This document shows, one piece after another, positions 46,688 through 54,539 of a stretch of DNA of 64,000 nt. Under the pieces are notes generated by a model. That model saw nothing but the letters and a program-made list of their open reading frames with translations, ran no database searches and had not been told where the DNA came from. This DNA is from Nitrincola iocasae (GTDB lineage: Bacteria; Pseudomonadota; Gammaproteobacteria; Pseudomonadales; Balneatricaceae), in NCBI RefSeq assembly GCF_008727795.1, contig NZ_CP044222.1:3348001-3412000 (forward strand). Reading direction: 5' to 3'. Each line of letters starts with the position of its first letter. Position 1 is the stretch's first letter. The position numbers and the translations under genes were made by a program.

Positions 46688-47929
46688 CTAGACAGTTACC
46701 AGCTTATCTGAAGCTACACGGCCATCAACAACAGTTGCCAGCATATCGGCCGTAACCGCACTCAACGTCCACCCCAAATGCCCATGACCCGTATTGTAAA
46801 ACACTGTCGGCAGGCGCCCGCGGCCCACTTTGGGCATCATATTCGGCATCATCGGTCTTAACCCGGCCCAGGGCACGACACTGCGGGTACTGACACCCGG
46901 AAAGCATTGGTTGACCCAGTCGACCAGGGGTTTGATACGGTCTGCACGAATATCCTTGTTGTAACCATTAAACTCAGCGGTACCGGCCACTCGAAAGCGG
47001 TCCTGCCCCAAACGGCTGCTCACCAATTTGGTTTCGTCATCCAGCAAGCTGACCTGAGGCGCAGCCGCCTGACTTTCAGCATCCAGTAGATTAACGGTAA
47101 TCGAATAGCCTTTCACCGGGTAAATGTTCACCCTGTCACCCAAAGCCGACGCCAGTTTTCGGCTACCGACACCTGCGGAAACCACCAACGCATCAAATTT
47201 ATGTGACACTTTTTCACCCTGATGACTAACCACCACAGTAGCACTCTGCCCATCCGCCATGACATCCACAACGTCCTGTTCATAGAGACAATTAACGCCC
47301 ATGCGCTCACAAGCGTTTGCAAGCCCCTGGGTATACTTATGGATATCACCCGTAGAGTCACTTGGAGTTAGAAAGCCACCATAGAACTGCCCCTTAAGTG
47401 TGGGCTCGACCTGGTGGATTTCGCAGCCCGTCAGGGTTTCACGTTGCAGACCACCCTTTGCCAGGAGTCTGGAAACTCCTTGCGCATGTTCAAAGCCAGC
47501 TTTATCACGATAGATATGCAGTATGCCCTTCTGCTTGAGATCAAAATCAATCTGCTCATCGGCGGCCCAACCCAGTAATAACTCACGCGCGGCGATTGCC
47601 AGCCGTGCAGTTTCAGTGGTGTTTTGCTCATACTGGGGAATAGCGGCGATAAACTCGGCAAACCAGGAGAGTTTATGCCAGGAAGGCTTGGGGTTAACCA
47701 GCAGCGGGGCATCTTTTTTCAACATCCATTTCATGCCTTTGAAAATGGTCGCCCAGTAGGTCCAGACTTCGGCATTGGAAGCAGACAACTGCCCACCATT
47801 GGCAAAGGAAGTTTCCATCGCGGCATAGCGCTGCTTTTCGAACAGGGTAACCTGGTAGCCACGTTTGGCCAGGGCATAAGCTGAGGTGACGCCGGTAATA
47901 CCGCCGCCGATAACTGCAATTGATTTCAT
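46688..47929 (-). CDS. DadA-type FAD-dependent amino-acid dehydrogenase under glycine riboswitch
   Basis: A 413-residue flavoprotein of the D-amino acid dehydrogenase small-subunit (DadA) family, which oxidises D-amino acids to keto acids and passes electrons to the respiratory chain. The FAD-binding motif VIGGGITGVTSAYALAKRGYQVTLFE is at residues 6-31, ETSFANGGQLSASNAEVW near 39 and TGHGHLGWTLS near 384 are conserved in the family. A tandem glycine riboswitch and a GGAG ribosome-binding site that can be sequestered lie ahead of it, so glycine itself, or an amine derived from it, is a likely substrate. No alanine racemase gene (dadX) is adjacent, which also argues against classical alanine catabolism. 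Confidence 0.88.
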   Translation of the reverse strand: MKSIAVIGGGITGVTSAYALAKRGYQVTLFEKQRYAAMETSFANGGQLSASNAEVWTYWATIFKGMKWMLKKDAPLLVNPKPSWHKLSWFAEFIAAIPQYEQNTTETARLAIAARELLLGWAADEQIDFDLKQKGILHIYRDKAGFEHAQGVSRLLAKGGLQRETLTGCEIHQVEPTLKGQFYGGFLTPSDSTGDIHKYTQGLANACERMGVNCLYEQDVVDVMADGQSATVVVSHQGEKVSHKFDALVVSAGVGSRKLASALGDRVNIYPVKGYSITVNLLDAESQAAAPQVSLLDDETKLVSSRLGQDRFRVAGTAEFNGYNKDIRADRIKPLVDWVNQCFPGVSTRSVVPWAGLRPMMPNMMPKVGRGRLPTVFYNTGHGHLGWTLSAVTADMLATVVDGRVASDKLVTV

Positions 47930-47933
47930 CGTG

Positions 47934-47945
47934 AAAACTCCGAAG
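47934..47945 (-). promoter_or_regulatory. Ribosome-binding site complementary to the riboswitch P1 strand
   Basis: On the minus strand CTTCGGAGTTTT contains the GGAG of the DadA-type gene, 8 nt before its ATG. It is the exact reverse complement (12 of 12) of AAAACTCCGAAG at 48074-48063 (minus-strand direction), the 5' strand of P1 of the second glycine aptamer. Pairing of the two would hide the ribosome-binding site; aptamer P1 formation would release it. Confidence 0.7.
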
Positions 47946-47984
47946 CAACATAGGGTTAGACAGGTTCTAATGTGTACCTGCCAC

Positions 47985-48170
47985 CCCCTCCGTCGCTGTA
48001 CCTGAGAGATTCACGCCAACAACAGCGCTTGCTCCTTCGGTGTGCCGCTGCAAGCGACAACTCTTCGGAGTTTTTTGATCAATACCGGTCCATTTGCCTG
48101 AGAGTTTCCGGGGCGGTTGCTCCTTCGGCGCCGCTCAACCTTTTAATAAGGCCAGCGATCTCTCCCGATA
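47985..48170 (-). ncRNA. Tandem glycine riboswitch
   Basis: Two consecutive aptamers are seen on the minus strand. Aptamer 1 (about 48168-48080) has GGGAGAG, GGCGCCGAAGGAGCAA and AAACTCTCAGGCAAATGGACC; aptamer 2 (about 48075-47985) has ACTCCGAAGAG, CACCGAAGGAGCAA and AATCTCTCAGGTACAGCGAC. These are the conserved core elements of the class. P1 of aptamer 2 pairs CTCCG with CGGAG (47992-47988). The leader ends about 55 nt before the DadA-type gene and shows no terminator T-run, so control of translation is more likely than of transcription. Confidence 0.93.
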
Positions 48171-48236
48171 TCATTCTTAAACTTGTGCCAGTTTAACACT
48201 ACCCTGACGGCGCATCCATGCGCCCAAAGAATAATA

Positions 48237-49598
48237 TTAACCCAGCCAGATCTGCTGCGCATTAACGAACTCATGGATGCCCTGAGGACCCAGCTCCCGT
48301 CCCAGCCCGGAGCGTTTAATCCCGCCACTGGGTAAGCGTGGATCGGTTTTGACTATGCCATTCACCGCCACCTGCCCCACTTCCAGACGGCGAGCCAACT
48401 GCTCACCACGACTGCGCTCTGTCCACACCCCCGCAGCCAGGCCGTAACGGCTATCGTTGGCCAGAGCAATGGCTTCATCGGCATCAGCCGCTTTCATCAC
48501 CACGGCAACCGGTCCGAAGGTTTCTTCTACAGCGGCGGTCATACCCGGCTTAACATCAGCCAACAAGGTGACTGGATAGAAGAATCCGGCCCCCTCGGGC
48601 ACCTCTCCACCCAACAAACAACGGGCTCCCGCCGCCACCGTTTCAGTCACCTGACGATGCAGATTCTGGCGCAGATCATCACGTGCCATAGGGCCGACAT
48701 CGGTAGCGTCCTCCGCAGGATCACCCAGCTTCAGGCGTGCAAGACGCTCTTTCAACATCTCCAGCAACTGATCATAGATAGAGGCTTCGACAATGATCCG
48801 TTTTGCGGCGATACAGGACTGGCCCGCATTGATGATCCGCGACAGGGTAATGGTATCGGCGGCTTTTTCCAGATCAGCATCAGCCAGTACGATACAAGGA
48901 TCAGATCCACCCAATTCCAGTACCACCGGCTTAATTTCCGAACCGGCAATCGCCGCCACGGCACCACCGGCTTTTTCAGACCCGGTAAGCGACACTGCCT
49001 GTACACGCGGATCACGAATCACCGACTCTATGGCGGCATTATCCATAGGCATATTCTGCATAATGCCAACCGGAGCGCCCACTTGCTCAAACAGGTCGGC
49101 AATGGCTTGCGCACTGGCGGGCACATGCAAATCATGCTTCATCAGGCAGGTATTGCCAGCCATCAGCGCCGGAGCACAAAAACGAAACGCCAGCCAGAAA
49201 GGCGCATTCCAGGGCAGAATGCCCAACACTGTACCCAATGGCAGATACTGCACATAGCTGTGACTGGCATCGGATTCCAATGTCAGGTTACTGAGATAGC
49301 TCTCAGCTTGTTCAGCATAATGCTCAGCACACCAAGCCGCCTTGATTACTTCACCCCGGGCCTCTTTAATCGGCTTACCCATTTCCAGCGTCATCAGCGG
49401 TGCCAGGGTTTCCACGTTTTCACGCAGTTTAGCCGCAACCGCTTTAAGCACTTCAGCACGCTGGGCATAAGAGGTATGCTTCCAACTGCTATAAGCCTCT
49501 CGGGCACGCACCAGGGTCGCTTCTTGTGCCACCGCATCCAGTACAGGCGAGTCCTGCAACTTTTCACCAGTGGTCGGGTTGATTACGGGCACTGTCAT
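48237..49598 (-). CDS. doeC: Aldehyde dehydrogenase, probable aspartate-semialdehyde dehydrogenase DoeC
   Basis: An NAD(P)-dependent aldehyde dehydrogenase of 453 residues related to succinate-semialdehyde dehydrogenases. The catalytic residues are Glu228 in VVLELGGSDP and Cys262 in NAGQSCIAAKR. In ectoine degradation DoeC oxidises aspartate semialdehyde to aspartate. The assignment rests on context: the start overlaps the stop of doeA (TGATG) and doeD precedes it. By sequence alone it could be a general semialdehyde dehydrogenase. AAGGAG lies 9 nt before the ATG. Confidence 0.82.
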   Translation of the reverse strand: MTVPVINPTTGEKLQDSPVLDAVAQEATLVRAREAYSSWKHTSYAQRAEVLKAVAAKLRENVETLAPLMTLEMGKPIKEARGEVIKAAWCAEHYAEQAESYLSNLTLESDASHSYVQYLPLGTVLGILPWNAPFWLAFRFCAPALMAGNTCLMKHDLHVPASAQAIADLFEQVGAPVGIMQNMPMDNAAIESVIRDPRVQAVSLTGSEKAGGAVAAIAGSEIKPVVLELGGSDPCIVLADADLEKAADTITLSRIINAGQSCIAAKRIIVEASIYDQLLEMLKERLARLKLGDPAEDATDVGPMARDDLRQNLHRQVTETVAAGARCLLGGEVPEGAGFFYPVTLLADVKPGMTAAVEETFGPVAVVMKAADADEAIALANDSRYGLAAGVWTERSRGEQLARRLEVGQVAVNGIVKTDPRLPSGGIKRSGLGRELGPQGIHEFVNAQQIWLG

Positions 49599-50917
49599 CA
49601 AGCACTCTCCTTCTTTGATTTACTGATTTTCTCTGCTGTTTTTATATTGGCCTGAGCGGAGACCAACTGCATATCAGTGGGCGCAGACAGCTCTTTCTCT
49701 TCTTTCTGGCTCTCTTTGGCTGGCTTTTTACCTTCTTTCCCTTTCGGTGCATATTCCGGTTTGACCACAAAGTCTTCCGGCAGGGTAAAGAAGGATTCAC
49801 AACCCTTAGCAGTGATATGCAAGGTATCCGAAATACCCACGGTTTTATCGCCGTCCACACCCCACATCCATGGAATGATATGAAAGGTCATACCCTCGCG
49901 CAGCACACTGGAATCGCCCTGTTTGAGACTGATGATATAACCCTCATCCCAGCTCGGTGGAAAGGCGATACCAATGGAGTAGCCCGAACGCGTAATCAAC
50001 CGGCCACCGACATCATTACTGGTAATAATGGCGCGAACCAGATTATCTGCATCCGATACGGTCAAACCGGGGCGCAGCACTTCCTTAAGTTTGTGCAGCG
50101 CCAGCTTCATGGTTTCCTGGGCCTTGTAAAAGGAGTCGGTCATATTACCCAGTACCACCGTGCGCATCATCGCCGTGTGATAGCGGCGGTAACAGCCGCC
50201 CACCTCAAGAAACACATGCTCACCTGCTTCGATCTTGCGACCTTCCCAGGTGGCATGACCTATCATGCTGCGCGGCCCGGAGGTCACGTAGGGCATAACG
50301 GCTGGAAACTCCCCCCCGGCACAAAACATCGCATGGCTGATCGCTGCGGCCACCTCATTTTCGGTTACATCAGCAGTGCAGGCATCAAAGCCAGCCTGCA
50401 TGCCTGCCTCGGTAGCCAGCGCCGCTTTACGCATCACCTCTATCTCATACTTGGATTTGGTAATGCGCCCCTCTTCAACAATACCGAAGCAGTCCAGCAG
50501 ACGGCCATTAGTAAAGGTGGTGTGAATAGCATCCTGATGGTAAGCCGGGAAAAAATAACTGTTACGTTCATAACCGATATTTTTCCCACTTAAGCCAAAC
50601 TCCTTAAGTGCCTCGACCAGCATCTGGATAGCATCCCCGGTATCCGGATAGGGTCGTGTGATCTCAACCCAGGTACGGGCGTGGATATTTGACTCCTCCA
50701 ACACCCGGGTAATCATAAACGAGTCTTTTTCCAACGGCACCACCAGTGCCTGGAAGAAGGAGTACCCCGTGGTCTGATAATCCGTCAGATACATGATATT
50801 TTCGGGATCACTGATCACCACCGCATCCAGCAGTCGTTCCCGCATGCGCTGCCTTAACTCGTTGATACGCCGCTCGTACTCTTCGAACGGAAACGTCATA
50901 TCATCGCGTTTTTTCAT
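49598..50917 (-). CDS. doeA: Ectoine hydrolase DoeA (M24 peptidase fold)
   Basis: DoeA opens the ectoine ring to N-acetyl-L-2,4-diaminobutyrate. The 439-residue protein has the N-terminal creatinase-like domain (about 8-155) and the M24 pita-bread domain (about 160-380), with IGHATWEGR near residue 220, HTAMMRTV near 249 and GMTFHIIPW near 343. Unusually it carries about 50 extra C-terminal residues (388-439) rich in Lys and Glu, with low complexity. AAGGAGG directly precedes the ATG, which overlaps the doeD stop (ATGA). EutD of ectoine users is the same family. Confidence 0.88.
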   Translation of the reverse strand: MKKRDDMTFPFEEYERRINELRQRMRERLLDAVVISDPENIMYLTDYQTTGYSFFQALVVPLEKDSFMITRVLEESNIHARTWVEITRPYPDTGDAIQMLVEALKEFGLSGKNIGYERNSYFFPAYHQDAIHTTFTNGRLLDCFGIVEEGRITKSKYEIEVMRKAALATEAGMQAGFDACTADVTENEVAAAISHAMFCAGGEFPAVMPYVTSGPRSMIGHATWEGRKIEAGEHVFLEVGGCYRRYHTAMMRTVVLGNMTDSFYKAQETMKLALHKLKEVLRPGLTVSDADNLVRAIITSNDVGGRLITRSGYSIGIAFPPSWDEGYIISLKQGDSSVLREGMTFHIIPWMWGVDGDKTVGISDTLHITAKGCESFFTLPEDFVVKPEYAPKGKEGKKPAKESQKEEKELSAPTDMQLVSAQANIKTAEKISKSKKESA

Positions 50918-52188
50918 TGAGCCTCCTTGGCCGCCTTGACTGCTGCAGCAAAAATTTCCAGTCCCTGAGTCAGATCTTCATCCGGTATGGTCAGCGGCGG
51001 AATCATTTTAATCACCATGCCGCCTGTACCACAGCCACCCAGCAGTAGCCCACGGTTAAAGCACTCAGTAACAATCGCTTTGGATAGCGCACTGTCACCT
51101 ATATCGAGGGCTTGCATCATGCCTTTGCCTCGCACCTGCCAGGCACCCGCGCTGGTAGCGGCTATGGCATCCAAAGCAGCAGCCATCTGCTCGCCTTTGC
51201 GCTTAACCTCAGTCATGAGCTTGTCGTCGTGGAAGTAGGACATCGCCACCTTACCGGCCACAAAGGAAAAGCCCTGACCACGGAAAGTCCCGGTATGCTC
51301 ACCGGGAGACCAGTGCTTGTCATGCTCAGGTTTGACCAGGTTCATCGCCAGCGGCGTGCCAAAGCCACCGATGCCTTTCGCCAGGGTAACGATATCAGGA
51401 TCCAGCCCCATGCCATCAAAACTGAAGTAACTACCGGTACGGCCACAGCCCGCCTGAATATCATCCAGAATGAACAAAGCCCCCAGATCGTGAGCCAGTT
51501 TCTGTACTGCCAGCAACCACTCTTTACTGGCTACATGCACGCCACCTTCAGCCTGAATCGGCTCAATCACAAAGGCGGCTGGTGGTTCCAGACCACTGGA
51601 GCTGTCGGCAAACTGTGCCCGCAGTCGGTCAACTGAATCGACGCCACAGCCCATTTCACAGCTACGGCAAGGGGTTTCGCAACCAAATGGCATACGTATC
51701 ACATGTTCCAGCGGTACACCGGCCGCGTTGCGGAAATAACTGTTTGCCGTCAGCGCCAGTGACCCTAAGGTCATGCCATGGAAGCCATGAGTGCAAGCCA
51801 CTACAGTTTTACGCCCGGTAACCCGACGAGCCAGTTTTAACGCCGCTTCAACCGCGTTGGTGCCGGTAGGCCCCATAAACTGCATTTTGTGGTTCATCCC
51901 TCGCGGGACCAGCACGGTTTCAGCAAAGGCTGAGAGAAAATCACGCTTAACAGTCGTGCTGGTATCCAGACTATGCGCGATCCCATCCGCCTCAATAAAT
52001 TCAATCAACGCCTTTTTCATCAAGGGGTTGTTATGCCCGAAATTAAGCACCCCTGCACCGGCGAAGAAATCGATATAAGATTTGCCTGCTTCATCGACCT
52101 GCCGGGCGTTTGAAGCGGATTTGAACACGGTTGGATAAATACGGCAGTAACCGCGGATCTCTGATTCCCACTTTTCGAATACCTGCAT
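50914..52188 (-). CDS. doeD: Diaminobutyrate aminotransferase DoeD (class III)
   Basis: A PLP enzyme of 424 residues close to EctB in sequence (FFAGAGVLNFGHNNP near residue 41, TGPTGTNAVEAALKLAR-type segment at 105-122). The PLP lysine is Lys271 in VTLAKGIGGFGTPLA. In this cluster it should run in the catabolic direction, making aspartate semialdehyde from diaminobutyrate. No ectA or ectC is adjacent. A peculiarity is the segment with Cys170, Cys174, Cys177 and Cys181 (C-x3-C-x2-C-x3-C), which looks like a metal-binding loop and is not part of the standard EctB fold as I know it. The gene begins the doeD-doeA-doeC set. Confidence 0.87.
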   Translation of the reverse strand: MQVFEKWESEIRGYCRIYPTVFKSASNARQVDEAGKSYIDFFAGAGVLNFGHNNPLMKKALIEFIEADGIAHSLDTSTTVKRDFLSAFAETVLVPRGMNHKMQFMGPTGTNAVEAALKLARRVTGRKTVVACTHGFHGMTLGSLALTANSYFRNAAGVPLEHVIRMPFGCETPCRSCEMGCGVDSVDRLRAQFADSSSGLEPPAAFVIEPIQAEGGVHVASKEWLLAVQKLAHDLGALFILDDIQAGCGRTGSYFSFDGMGLDPDIVTLAKGIGGFGTPLAMNLVKPEHDKHWSPGEHTGTFRGQGFSFVAGKVAMSYFHDDKLMTEVKRKGEQMAAALDAIAATSAGAWQVRGKGMMQALDIGDSALSKAIVTECFNRGLLLGGCGTGGMVIKMIPPLTIPDEDLTQGLEIFAAAVKAAKEAQ

Positions 52189-52234
52189 GGAAATCCTCCT
52201 TCATCATGACAAGGGTTTGAACCCGTTATAGATT

Positions 52235-52280
52235 CTGTCTGGTCGTCAATTATTTTTCTAACCAGACAGCATTTGGTTAG
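52235..52280. promoter_or_regulatory. Candidate operator with overlapping inverted repeats before doeD
   Basis: CTGTCTGGT (52235-52243) and ACCAGACAG (52261-52269) form a perfect 9-bp inverted repeat, and CTAACCA (52258-52264) with TGGTTAG (52274-52280) forms a second, overlapping one. The three half-sites TCTGGTCGT, TCTGGTTAG (opposite strand) and TTTGGTTAG look like copies of one word. Mixed direct and inverted half-sites are usual for MocR/GntR regulators, the EnuR type of which controls ectoine use. A further small palindrome GGGTTTGAACCC lies at about 52213-52224. Confidence 0.4.
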
Positions 52281-52344
52281 GCCGCTGACAATTCAGCTGC
52301 CCGGACTAGCAGCAACCGGGAAACATCCGAGGTTGCTATCAGGG

Positions 52345-53565
52345 TCAGGTCTGCTCCGGAACCGGAGCGCCTGCAAGTCTTGAAAATACCCGCGTCACCC
52401 TGGATATCAGGGCATCATTAAAATCGTATTGCGCATTATGACAAGGTCGTCCATGCTGCAACTGACCATCATCGCTCCCGATCAAAGCGAATGCACCGGG
52501 TATTTCCTTAAGATAGTAACTGAAGTCCTCCGAGGCCATAATCGGCAAGGGGGTAGACTGGCTCAACACCTGCTCACCAAACTCTGACTCCAGTTGCTGG
52601 CGAAAGTTTGCCGCTGGCTCCGGATGATTAATGGTGGCATCGTAGCGCGGAAAAATTTCCACCTGACACTGCGTGCCATAAGCTCTGGCAGTTGCCGTTG
52701 AGATTTCTTCAATCAATGACGACAGTACCTTGCGCGTGGCTGGTTGTGCAATACGAAAGCCCCCTTCAATCACCGCCGTATCTGGAATCACGGTAGGTGA
52801 ACTGCGCGCATCCACTGATGTGACGCTCAACACTGTAGCATCTTGGGGTGGCAAACGGCGACTGACGATCTGTTGCAGCGCCACAACAATCGCCGACGCC
52901 GCCAACACTGGATCCTGACACGCCTCCGGTTGACTGGAGTGTCCGCCCTGTCCAGTTACCGTCAGACGAAAGGTGCCGTTACCCGCCATCACCGCTCCAT
53001 CCGGGCACACCGCCTGACCAAACGCAATGGCTGGCCAGTTGTGCCAACCATAAATAACATCTATACCCTTTAGAGCCCCTTCCTCGATCATTCGCAGCGC
53101 GCCATGACCACCTTCTTCTGCTGGTTGAAACAACAGCGTCACCGGCCCAGGCAGTTGCTCTTCATGAGCCTTAAGCCAATAAGCGGCCGCCATCAAGGTA
53201 GCAGTATGACCATCATGCCCGCAGGCATGCATACAGCCGGGGCTCTGAGAGCTCCAAGGCATGCCACTTTTTTCATCTATAGGTAGCGCATCCATATCAC
53301 CGCGCAAGGCAATGTGAGGGCCCGGCTTATGCTGGGCCAACCGACCCAGCGTGCCATGCTTGGCACAGGCTTCCCAGGGTATATTTAGCGCGGTTAACTC
53401 CTGACGTATACGCTCGGCCGTCGCCACTTCTTGCCAGGTTAACTCAGGTTGTTTATGCAGTTCACGACGCAGTGAAATGGCTTGTTGAATATGCTGGTCC
53501 CAAAGTGCGGTCAAATCTGTAACTCCTAACGGTTTCCCACTAACTACACCAGGCCGAGTAAACAT
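52345..53565 (-). CDS. doeB2: M20 amidohydrolase, probable N-acetyl-diaminobutyrate deacetylase DoeB2
   Basis: A metal-dependent amidohydrolase of 406 residues of the M20D (hippurate hydrolase-like) family. Metal-site motifs: RGDMDALPIDEK near residue 88, CMHACGHDGHTA near 111, PAEEGGHGA near 148 and the late HNAQYDFNDAL near 382. By position before doeD-doeA-doeC it should remove acetate from N-acetyl-diaminobutyrate, replacing the aspartoacylase-like DoeB of Halomonas. The first ATG has a poor ribosome-binding site; a TTG at 53514 (residue 18) has AGGAG 8 nt ahead and is a good alternative start, giving 389 residues. Confidence 0.8.
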   Translation of the reverse strand: MFTRPGVVSGKPLGVTDLTALWDQHIQQAISLRRELHKQPELTWQEVATAERIRQELTALNIPWEACAKHGTLGRLAQHKPGPHIALRGDMDALPIDEKSGMPWSSQSPGCMHACGHDGHTATLMAAAYWLKAHEEQLPGPVTLLFQPAEEGGHGALRMIEEGALKGIDVIYGWHNWPAIAFGQAVCPDGAVMAGNGTFRLTVTGQGGHSSQPEACQDPVLAASAIVVALQQIVSRRLPPQDATVLSVTSVDARSSPTVIPDTAVIEGGFRIAQPATRKVLSSLIEEISTATARAYGTQCQVEIFPRYDATINHPEPAANFRQQLESEFGEQVLSQSTPLPIMASEDFSYYLKEIPGAFALIGSDDGQLQHGRPCHNAQYDFNDALISRVTRVFSRLAGAPVPEQT

Positions 53566-53677
53566 CAGCCTGTGAAATTTTATTTCTTAGCACTAAAGAT
53601 AGCAGAGGATGAAGCAGATGCCACTGGTTTTCCTAAAAAGTTATGCTCAATAGCACTCCTTATAATAATAGCCATAA

Positions 53678-53707
53678 TTTTCATGCCGATTTAAATAACC
53701 TTATGAT
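53678..53707 (+). promoter_or_regulatory. Candidate promoter of the DUF1538-PII-CBS operon
   Basis: TTTTCA and TATGAT spaced by 18 nt, ending about 18 nt before the first start codon or 78 nt before the alternative one. The whole 160-bp divergent spacer is A/T rich, so other hexamers are possible. Confidence 0.3.
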
Positions 53708-53725
53708 AATATTTAGCTAATATTA

Positions 53726-54529
53726 ATGTTAATAAACCCAGACGATTCACCCTACCGACACCCAGCAGGTTTTAGCTTTCAGTTTATGGATTTACTCATC
53801 AGCTTTGCCAGACAAGCCAGAGACAGTTTCAGAGATCTGATTCCTGTAATACTGGTCATGGCTTTTTTTCAGCTCATTGTGATTCGTCAGCCACTGCCGG
53901 AGGGAACCAGCTATGTTGACCTGATTATCGGGCTGATATGTGTTCTGGCGGGCCTGACGCTGTTTATCAAAGGATTACAACTTGGACTCTTCCCTATTGG
54001 CGAAAGTCTTGCCCATGCCTTTGCAAAAAAGTCCTCAGTTTTCTGGCTACTGCTGTTCTCTTTTGCACTGGGTTTTGGAACGACCATCGCCGAACCGGCA
54101 TTGATTGCGGTAGCTGGCAAGGCCGCTGAAGTCATCGCCCTAGGCGGGCTGATTGATGAGAACTCGCAGGCACAAAGCCGCTTTGCCATGGAGTTACGAC
54201 TGGTCGTAGCTATTTCTGTCGGCAGCGCCGTAATGCTGGGGGTATTACGCATACTCAAGGGCTGGCCGCTACACTACATCATTATTACAGGCTATGTGTT
54301 GGTCATGCTGTTAACCTTGATCACGCCGGATGCAATCATTGGTATCGCCTATGATTCAGGCGGCGTGACCACCTCAACCATCACTGTCCCTCTGGTAACA
54401 GCCCTGGGCGTCGGACTGGCATCGTCAATCAAGGGACGCAACCCGATGCTGGATGGGTTTGGCTTGATAGCTTTAGCTTCAGTCATGCCGATCATCTTTG
54501 TGCTGGCTTATGGGCGGCTGACTTTATGA
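53726..54529 (+). CDS. DUF1538 integral membrane protein 1
   Basis: A protein of 267 residues of the uncharacterised DUF1538 family, with about seven hydrophobic segments. Conserved landmarks: KGLQLGLFPIGESL near residue 84, GFGTTIAEPALIAVAGKA near 114, and YDSGGVTTSTITVPLVTALGVG near 209 followed by the LDGFGLIALASVMPI helix. Polar Thr-Thr, Glu-Pro and Asp-Ser-Gly-Gly groups inside hydrophobic stretches suggest a substrate or ion path. It is first in a run of seven genes. No ribosome-binding site is seen; an internal ATG at 53786 (MDLLISFARQ) is a possible start. Confidence 0.85.
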   Translation: MLINPDDSPYRHPAGFSFQFMDLLISFARQARDSFRDLIPVILVMAFFQLIVIRQPLPEGTSYVDLIIGLICVLAGLTLFIKGLQLGLFPIGESLAHAFAKKSSVFWLLLFSFALGFGTTIAEPALIAVAGKAAEVIALGGLIDENSQAQSRFAMELRLVVAISVGSAVMLGVLRILKGWPLHYIIITGYVLVMLLTLITPDAIIGIAYDSGGVTTSTITVPLVTALGVGLASSIKGRNPMLDGFGLIALASVMPIIFVLAYGRLTL

Positions 54530-54539
54530 GGCACGACTG

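Noticed and set aside
48657..49655. Long open frame of about 330 codons on the plus strand
   Set aside because: It lies antisense to doeC, whose catalytic residues and operon position are clear. The translation is rich in Arg/His/Gln and shows no domain; it is a codon-bias shadow.
49817..50593. Open frame of about 258 codons on the plus strand
   Set aside because: Antisense to the ectoine hydrolase gene, His/Arg/Gly-rich translation, no ribosome-binding site or recognisable domain.
50914..52188. EctB of an ectoine biosynthesis operon
   Set aside because: The sequence is close to EctB, but ectA, ectC and ectD are absent and the gene is coupled to ectoine hydrolase, so the catabolic DoeD role is preferred.
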